A DNA stretch of 64,000 nucleotides from Comamonas terrae. GTDB lineage: Bacteria; Pseudomonadota; Gammaproteobacteria; Burkholderiales; Burkholderiaceae_C. The notes beneath the pieces were generated by a model. That model saw nothing but the letters and a program-made list of their open reading frames with translations, ran no database searches and had not been told where the DNA came from. Both the position numbers and the translations under genes were made by a program. The stretch spans positions 62,001 to 126,000 of the forward strand of contig NZ_BCNT01000006.1 of assembly GCF_001544075.1 (NCBI RefSeq). Reading direction: 5' to 3'. Positions 58,519 to 64,000 of the stretch are shown here, piece after piece (within the stretch, counting starts at the first letter, position 1; each line of letters begins with the position of its first letter).

Positions 58519-58707
58519 TGCGAATATCTCCAAAGGCTTTTCCGACTTATATGCCAAAGCCAAATGAGTTAGTGAAAAAGCGTATCGGGAAAGCAGTCAG
58601 CACGCCCCCTATGGGAGCGATAAAGAGATCAAAGAGGGATGCGAAAGCTACCCCAGAGCAGCCTCAGCCACATCGTCCGCTGCTTAAATTTCTGCGAGCT
58701 CAAAGAC

Positions 58708-58733
58708 AAAAACCGCAGCAAGCTGCGGTTTTT
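58708..58733 (-). terminator. Bidirectional intrinsic terminator
   Basis: AAAAACCGCAG (58708-58718) pairs perfectly with CTGCGGTTTTT (58723-58733) over CAAG. A T-run follows in both directions. It lies 32 nt past the stop of the first TRAP receptor gene. The rest of 58519-58764 shows no gene. Confidence 0.85.
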
Positions 58734-58764
58734 TTCGAACAGGGCCATGCCCTGCTCATATCCA

Positions 58765-59847
58765 TCAGATCTTGGCGGAGGCCATGTACTGGTTGAACGG
58801 GAACTCGGAGAAGCGGTTCCACAGGATCTGGTCGCGCTGGAAGGCGCGCATGTCCTGGTGGATCTTCTTGAATTCAGGCGACTTGGCTTCGTGCTCGGCA
58901 AACACTTCCATCGAAGCCTTGAAGCCGGCGTCCATCAGCGCCTTGGGGAACATCTTGAGCTGGGTCTTGTTGGCCACCAGCTTCTTGATGGCGATGGGGT
59001 TGAGCACCTGGTACTTGCTGGTCATGTCGGCCGCCGCCACGCGGGTGGCGGCATCCAGGATGGCCTTGTTCTCGGGCGACAGCGCGTTGTACTTCTTGAT
59101 GTTGATGAAGAACTCCAGGTCGGCCGAGCCTTCCCACCAGCCGGGGTAGTAGTAGTAAGGCGCGACCTTGTTGAAGCCCAGCTTTTCGTCATCGTAGGGA
59201 CCGACGAACTCCACGGCATCCAGCGTACCCTTTTCCAGAGCCTGGTACACGTCGCCGGCGGGCATGTTCTGCGCCACCACGCCCAGCTTGGCCATGGCTT
59301 CGCCGAACACGCCGCCGCCCAGACGCATCTTCAGGCCCTTGAGGTCTTCCACGCTCTTGATTTCCTTGCGGTACCAGCCGCCCATCTGGGTCGTGGTATT
59401 GCCTGCGCTGGCGGTCTTGAAGTTGTACTTCTCGAAGAAGGCGTCCAGCAGCTTGCGGCCGTTGCCGTGGTCCTTCCAGGCATTCATCTGCAGCGTGGTC
59501 AGGCCGAAGGGCACGGCGCAGCTGAAGGCGAAGATGGGGTCCTTGCCGGTGAAGTAGTAGGCCGCCGTCTCGGCGATATCGATGGTGTCGGCCTGCAGGG
59601 CATCCACCACGCCGAAGGCGGGCATCAGCTCACCGGCGGGGTGGACCGAAATTTCAAACTTGCCGCCCGACAGTGCCTTGACGGTCTGGGACAGCTTTTC
59701 GGCGCTGCCGAAAATGGTGTCCAGCGACTTGGGAAAGCTGGAAGCCAGGCGCCAGCGCACTGCGGCCTGGGCATGGACGGCGGGGGCCGCGCCGGCAGCC
59801 AGGACGCCGGCGATGCCGGCATTTTTGAGAATGGAACGACGATCCAC
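58765..59847 (-). CDS. TRAP transporter substrate-binding protein DctP (copy 1)
   Basis: 360 residues starting from GTG at 59847, six bases after AAGGAGA. The signal peptide has a twin arginine (DRRSILKNAGIAGVLAAG) and is probably cleaved after VHA. The periplasmic DctP body has GGKFEISVHPAGELMPAFGV, GGWYRKEIKSVEDLKGLKMR (the conserved ligand-binding Arg region) and APYYYYPGWWEG. It binds an organic acid for a TRAP permease. It is closely related and equal in length to the gene upstream (60010-61092), which points to tandem duplication. Confidence 0.92.
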   Translation of the reverse strand: MDRRSILKNAGIAGVLAAGAAPAVHAQAAVRWRLASSFPKSLDTIFGSAEKLSQTVKALSGGKFEISVHPAGELMPAFGVVDALQADTIDIAETAAYYFTGKDPIFAFSCAVPFGLTTLQMNAWKDHGNGRKLLDAFFEKYNFKTASAGNTTTQMGGWYRKEIKSVEDLKGLKMRLGGGVFGEAMAKLGVVAQNMPAGDVYQALEKGTLDAVEFVGPYDDEKLGFNKVAPYYYYPGWWEGSADLEFFINIKKYNALSPENKAILDAATRVAAADMTSKYQVLNPIAIKKLVANKTQLKMFPKALMDAGFKASMEVFAEHEAKSPEFKKIHQDMRAFQRDQILWNRFSEFPFNQYMASAKI

Positions 59848-60009
59848 TTCTGTCTCCTTGATGAACGGGGGGATAGGCAGGCAGCCGATCTGCGTCGGCC
59901 TGCTATCGCAAAACGATCTCAAAATGTACACGAGCCATGGCCCGCGCCCCATCGAAAAAACAGCCACATGCTTAGGAATTTCTACCTAGTGGCACGGCTC
60001 CAACAACGG

Positions 60010-61092
60010 CTACAGGCGCGCCCCGCTCATATAGCTACCGTAACGGAACTCCGAGAAGCGGTCCCACAGCAGCTGGTCGTGCTGGAAGCCGCGCAGGCTG
60101 CGATGGATCTTCCTGAAGGTGGCGGACTTGGCCTCGTGCTCGGCCATGGTCGCCATCACGGCCTTGAAGCCCGCATCCATCAGCTCGCGCGGGAAGGCCC
60201 TGAGCTGCACCCGTTCGCTGAGCAGCTTCTTGAGCGCCACGGGGTTGAGCGCCAGGTACTTGGCCGTCATGTCCTTGGCCGCCAGCGCGGCGGCGGCTTC
60301 CACCATGGCCTTGAATTCCGGTGTCAGCGCCGCCCAGGCCTTGGTGTTGATGAAATAGGACAGCTCGGAGCCTCCCTCCCACCAGCCGGGGTAGTAGTAG
60401 TAAGGCGCGATCTTGCCGAAGCCTAGCTTCTGGTCGTCGTAGGGACCGACGAACTCCACGGCATCGAGCCGGCCCTTCTCCAGCGACTGGTAGGCATCGC
60501 CGACGGGCAGATTGAAGGCCTGCACGCCCAGCTTCTGCAGGACCTCGCACAGCAGGCCGCCGCCGGCGCGCATGCGCAGGCCCTTGAGGTCGGCGACGGT
60601 CCTGATTTCCTTGCGGTACCAGCCGCCCATCTGGGTGCCGGTATTGCCCGCGCTCAGGCTCTTGATGTTGTACTGCGCATAGAACTCGTCCATGAGCTTG
60701 CGGCCGCCGCCGTATTCCATCCAGGCGTCCATCTGGCGGGCCGTGAAGCCGAACGGCACGGCGCAGCCGAAGGCAAAGCAGTCGTCCTTGTCCGTGAAGT
60801 AATAGGAAGCCGTCAGCGCCATCTCGACCGTGCCGCTTTGCACGCCTTCCATCACGCCGAAGGCGGGCATCAGCTCGCCGGCGGGATGGATGCTGACCTC
60901 GATCAGGCCACCCGACATGAGCTTGAGCGTCTGGGCGAACTTCTCGGCAGCGCCGGAGATCGCATCCAGCGATTTCGGAAAGCTTGTCGCCAGGCGCCAG
61001 CGCAGTGTCTCCTGGGCATGGACGGCGGGCGCCATGCCGGCAGCCAGCACACCGGCCAGACCCACGTTTTTGACAAGCGAGCGGCGGTCCAT
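60010..61092 (-). CDS. TRAP transporter substrate-binding protein DctP (copy 2)
   Basis: 360 residues, an obvious paralogue of the next gene along its full length. It shares the DRRSLVKNVGLAGVLAAG twin-arginine signal, GGWYRKEI, KGLRMRAGGG and APYYYYPGWWEG. Differences concentrate in the first body domain and the C-terminal helices, so ligand preference may differ. AAAGAGGA precedes the ATG. It begins 33 nt after dxs and may be co-transcribed with it. The dctQM permease genes are 3.9 kb away on the other strand. Confidence 0.92.
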   Translation of the reverse strand: MDRRSLVKNVGLAGVLAAGMAPAVHAQETLRWRLATSFPKSLDAISGAAEKFAQTLKLMSGGLIEVSIHPAGELMPAFGVMEGVQSGTVEMALTASYYFTDKDDCFAFGCAVPFGFTARQMDAWMEYGGGRKLMDEFYAQYNIKSLSAGNTGTQMGGWYRKEIRTVADLKGLRMRAGGGLLCEVLQKLGVQAFNLPVGDAYQSLEKGRLDAVEFVGPYDDQKLGFGKIAPYYYYPGWWEGGSELSYFINTKAWAALTPEFKAMVEAAAALAAKDMTAKYLALNPVALKKLLSERVQLRAFPRELMDAGFKAVMATMAEHEAKSATFRKIHRSLRGFQHDQLLWDRFSEFRYGSYMSGARL

Positions 61093-61125
61093 TGGCGTCC
61101 TCTTTCAGTTGCTTTGCGGTGGAAC

Positions 61126-62994
61126 TCAGCGTGAGTGCAGGGCCTTGCGGATCGATGCTTCGATGCCTGCGGCATCCAGTCCCTGCCCGGCCAGCAGCTT
61201 GGCCGGATCGCCGTGCTCGATGAACTCGTCGGGCAGGCCCAGCTGCAGCACGCGCTTGACGATGCCATGGGCCTGCAGGCACTCCAGCACGGCGCTGCCC
61301 GCGCCGCCCATGATGCATCCCTCTTCGACGGTGACGAGCAGGTCGTGCCCCGCAGCCAGCTCCAGCACCAGCTTCTCGTCCAGCGGCTTGGCCCAGCGCA
61401 TATTGGCCACGGTGGCATCCAGCGCCTCGCCGGCAGCCAGCGCCGGATACAGCAGGGTACCAAAGGCCAGGATGGCCACTGTCCCGGCTGCTGATTCCCG
61501 GCGGATCTCGCCCTTGCCGAAGGGCAGGCCTTCCAGGCCCTCCAGCGGCGCCACGCCCACGCCCGCGCCGCGCGGATAGCGCACGCACACGGGGTGGTCC
61601 TGCTCGTAGGCCGTGCTCAGCAGCTGGCGGGTCTCGCGCTCGTCGGCCGGGCAGGCCATGCTCATGTTGGGAATGCAGCGCACGAAGGCGATGTCGTAGG
61701 CGCCGGCGTGCGTGGCGCCATCGGCGCCCACCAGGCCCGCGCGGTCCAGCGCGAAGACCACGGGCAGGTTCTGCAGCGCCACGTCGTGGATCAATTGGTC
61801 GTAGGCCCGCTGAAGGAAGGTGGAGTAGATGGCCACCACGGGCTTGACGCCCTCGCAGGCCATGCCCCCCGCAAAGGTGACGGCATGCTGCTCGGCGATG
61901 CCCACGTCGTAGTAGCGGCCCGGAAAGCGCTTGTGGAACTCCACCATGCCCGAGCCTTCGCGCATGGCCGGCGTGATGCCGACCAGGCGCGGGTCCTTCT
62001 CGGCCATGTCGCACAACCACTGGCCGAAGACCTGGGTGAAGGTCTGCTTCGCAGGCGTGGCCGGCTTGACCAGACCCACGCTGGGATCGAACTTGCCGGG
62101 GCCGTGGTAGGCCACGGGGTCGGCCTCGGCCAGCTTGTAGCCCTGGCCTTTCTTGGTGACCACGTGCAGGAACTGCGGGCCCTTGAGGCTTTTGATGTTC
62201 TCCAGCGTGGGAATCAGCGAATCGAGGTCATGACCGTCGATGGGACCGATGTAGTTGAAGCCGAAGTTCTCGAACATGGTGGCCGGCACCACCATGCCCT
62301 TGGCCTGCTGCTCCAGGCGCTTGGCCAGCTCCAGCAGTGGCGGCACCTGCTTGAGCACGCTCTTGCCCACGTCGCGGGCCTTGGCGTAGAACTGGCCGCT
62401 CATGAGCTGCGCCAGGTAGCGGTTGAGCGCGCCCACGGGCGGACTGATGCTCATGTCGTTGTCGTTGAGGATGACCAGCAGGTTGGCCTCCGACACGCCC
62501 GCATTGTTGAGCGCCTCGAAGGCCATGCCGGCCGTCATCGCGCCGTCGCCGATCACGGCGATCGCACGGCGGTCCTCGCCCTTTTGCTTGGCCGCCAGCG
62601 CCATGCCCAGCGCCGCCGAGATGCTGGTCGACGAATGGGCCGTGCCAAAGGTGTCGTACACGCTCTCGGCGCGCTGCGGAAAGCCGGACAGGCCGCCGAG
62701 CTGGCGCAGCGTGGCCATGCGGTCGCGCCGGCCCGTGAGGATCTTGTGCGGATAGGTCTGGTGGCCCACGTCCCAGACGATGCGATCGTGGGGTGTGTCG
62801 AACACCGAGTGCAGCGCCACCGTCAGCTCCACCGTGCCCAGGTTGGAGCTCAGGTGGCCGCCGGTCTTGGAGACGCTGTCGAGCACATAGGCGCGCAGCT
62901 CGCCCGCCAGTGCCTTGAGCTGGGCACGCGACAGGCCGCGCAGGTCGGCAGGATCGTTGACGGTTTGCAGCAGGGAATAGGTGTTCGTGGACAT
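61126..62994 (-). CDS. dxs: 1-deoxy-D-xylulose-5-phosphate synthase Dxs
   Basis: Thiamine-diphosphate enzyme that condenses pyruvate and glyceraldehyde 3-phosphate, the first step of the MEP isoprenoid pathway. The 622 residues are the usual length. The ThDP motif [18 protein letters not shown] and the substrate region [17 protein letters not shown] are present. The pyrimidine domain with [18 protein letters not shown] and the C-terminal transketolase domain follow. The start [10 protein letters not shown] (62994) matches the family; ATG at 63000 adds two residues, and neither has a clear ribosome site. It lies downstream of ispA. Its thiamine cofactor links it to thiC in this window. Confidence 0.97.
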   Translation of the reverse strand: MSTNTYSLLQTVNDPADLRGLSRAQLKALAGELRAYVLDSVSKTGGHLSSNLGTVELTVALHSVFDTPHDRIVWDVGHQTYPHKILTGRRDRMATLRQLGGLSGFPQRAESVYDTFGTAHSSTSISAALGMALAAKQKGEDRRAIAVIGDGAMTAGMAFEALNNAGVSEANLLVILNDNDMSISPPVGALNRYLAQLMSGQFYAKARDVGKSVLKQVPPLLELAKRLEQQAKGMVVPATMFENFGFNYIGPIDGHDLDSLIPTLENIKSLKGPQFLHVVTKKGQGYKLAEADPVAYHGPGKFDPSVGLVKPATPAKQTFTQVFGQWLCDMAEKDPRLVGITPAMREGSGMVEFHKRFPGRYYDVGIAEQHAVTFAGGMACEGVKPVVAIYSTFLQRAYDQLIHDVALQNLPVVFALDRAGLVGADGATHAGAYDIAFVRCIPNMSMACPADERETRQLLSTAYEQDHPVCVRYPRGAGVGVAPLEGLEGLPFGKGEIRRESAAGTVAILAFGTLLYPALAAGEALDATVANMRWAKPLDEKLVLELAAGHDLLVTVEEGCIMGGAGSAVLECLQAHGIVKRVLQLGLPDEFIEHGDPAKLLAGQGLDAAGIEASIRKALHSR

Positions 62995-63180
62995 GGGCAT
63001 TATTTTGTAGGACTTGCGCAAACCGCAGAGCATCCGCGGCGGCGGCACAGAAGTAGGCCTGCCGTAGGCGCCTGTTTTGCGTAAGCCATGTTCGACAGCT
63101 GCGCCCGTGCATCCAGATCTGGATGGCGGCCGGGCAGCTGCTTCGTGGTCACAACAGTCGGGCAGTGTAGGCCGGGATGC

Positions 63181-63999
63181 TCAGTGCGTGCGGCGCACGA
63201 CCATATCCGCGAGCGCCGCCAGCGCGCGGGTATCGGCCAGGCCGCTTCCTGCGAGGGCCGCATGAGCCTGTGCGCACAGCTCCTCGGCATGGGCGCGCGC
63301 GCGCTCCAGCCCCAGCAGCGAGACATAGGTGGGCTTGTCGTTGGCCGCATCCTTGCCGGCCGTCTTGCCCAGCGTGGCCGAATCGGCCACCACGTCGAGA
63401 ATGTCGTCCACCACCTGGAAGGCCACGCCCAGCGCCTGGCCGTACGCGGTCAGCGCTTCCCAGGCTGCGGGATCGACCTGCGGATTGCAGGCCGCGCCCA
63501 TGCGCACGCTGCCCAGCAGCAGGGCGCCGGTCTTGAGGCGGTGCATCTCGCGCAGCTGGTCTTCGGTCAGCTGCTTGCCCACGCTGGCCAGGTCGATGGC
63601 CTGGCCGCCGGCCATGCCCTGGCTGCCGGCCGCAGCGCCCAGCAGGCGGCATAGCCGCGCCTGCAGGGCGGCGGGAATCTCTTCGGCGGTTCCGTCGTTT
63701 TCCGGCACCAGCAGCTCGAAAGCCAGGGCCTGCAGCGCATCGCCGGCCAGCAGAGCCGAGGCCTCGCCGAACTGCACATGCACCGTGGGCTTGCCGCGGC
63801 GCAGCACATCGTTGTCCATGCAGGGCATGTCGTCATGCACGAGCGAATAGGCATGGATCAGCTCCACCGCGCAGCCGGCGCGGATCGCTGCGGCCGGCAA
63901 GCCGCCCACAGCTTCGGCCGCGGCCCAGACCAGCAGCGGTCGCAGGCGCTTGCCGCCGTCGAGCACGGCATAGCGCATGGCTTCGCCCAGGCCCGCCGG
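63181..63999 (-). CDS. ispA: Farnesyl diphosphate synthase IspA (5' end outside window)
   Basis: At least 272 residues. The frame is open to the window edge (PAGLGEAMRYAVLDGGKRLR), so the ATG at 63978 is internal and about 20-30 residues are missing. It condenses isopentenyl diphosphate with dimethylallyl and geranyl diphosphates. The first Asp-rich motif is DDMPCMD and the second DDILD. LKTGALLLGSVRMGA is the chain-length region. It is upstream of dxs with 186 nt between, a usual ispA-dxs pair. Confidence 0.95.
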   Translation of the reverse strand, partial: PAGLGEAMRYAVLDGGKRLRPLLVWAAAEAVGGLPAAAIRAGCAVELIHAYSLVHDDMPCMDNDVLRRGKPTVHVQFGEASALLAGDALQALAFELLVPENDGTAEEIPAALQARLCRLLGAAAGSQGMAGGQAIDLASVGKQLTEDQLREMHRLKTGALLLGSVRMGAACNPQVDPAAWEALTAYGQALGVAFQVVDDILDVVADSATLGKTAGKDAANDKPTYVSLLGLERARAHAEELCAQAHAALAGSGLADTRALAALADMVVRRTH

Positions 64000-64000
64000 T

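Overview
The window is a high-GC bacterial chromosome segment. Its gene content and protein sequences point to a betaproteobacterium of the family Comamonadaceae (Delftia/Comamonas/Acidovorax-like). The signs are the ispA-dxs pair, several LysR regulators, an orphan Bug-type solute receptor, large TRAP transporters and short dispersed palindromes typical of that family. Genus is inferred from overall feel, not from a marker gene. No rRNA, tRNA, CRISPR array, transposase or replication origin was seen.

Layout. 0-1 kb: the 3' end of a lower-GC unknown gene, then a gene-free stretch rich in inverted repeats. 1-7 kb: housekeeping genes (thiC with a TPP riboswitch, the trmJ-cysE-nitroreductase run, divergent suhB). 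7-14 kb: a membrane fatty-acid-hydroxylase-family protein and a minus-strand run (nitronate monooxygenase fusion, cyclopropane fatty acid synthase, SDR, LysR) with a divergent LysR. 14-21 kb: mutS, a chemoreceptor, a stand-alone Anbu-type proteasome-like peptidase and an alpha/beta hydrolase. 21-24.4 kb: a Bug receptor plus M20 amidohydrolase operon under a divergent LysR. 24.5-34 kb: small genes, uppP, psiF, a 2TM/LytS/LytTR signalling locus, an orphan ABC ATPase, DUF899, GFA, LysR and SDR genes.

34-44.5 kb: an mdtABC-nodT RND efflux operon, interrupted between mdtB and mdtC by a 622-bp nearly palindromic element with no convincing gene. 44.8-53.2 kb: a molybdenum hydroxylase cluster in the order S-L-M-AAA-VWA-CoxG. 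Its large subunit carries the form II motif, so it is not a classical CO dehydrogenase. A divergent regulator has GAF, PAS-like and Fis domains but no AAA+ domain, and a GTCTCA/TGAGAC palindrome lies between regulator and enzyme genes. 53.6-61.1 kb: TRAP transporter subunits DctQM, a diguanylate cyclase, a frameshifted phosphoglycolate phosphatase and two tandem TRAP receptors. 61.1-64 kb: dxs and the truncated ispA of isoprenoid synthesis.

Functional links. MdtA, MdtB, MdtC and NodT form one tripartite pump with two different inner-membrane proteins. The Cox-like AAA+ and VWA proteins would mature the Mo enzyme and CoxG would tether it to the membrane. The two DctP receptors may feed the nearby DctQM pair. 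IspA and Dxs act in the same pathway, and UppP recycles an undecaprenyl carrier that derives from it.
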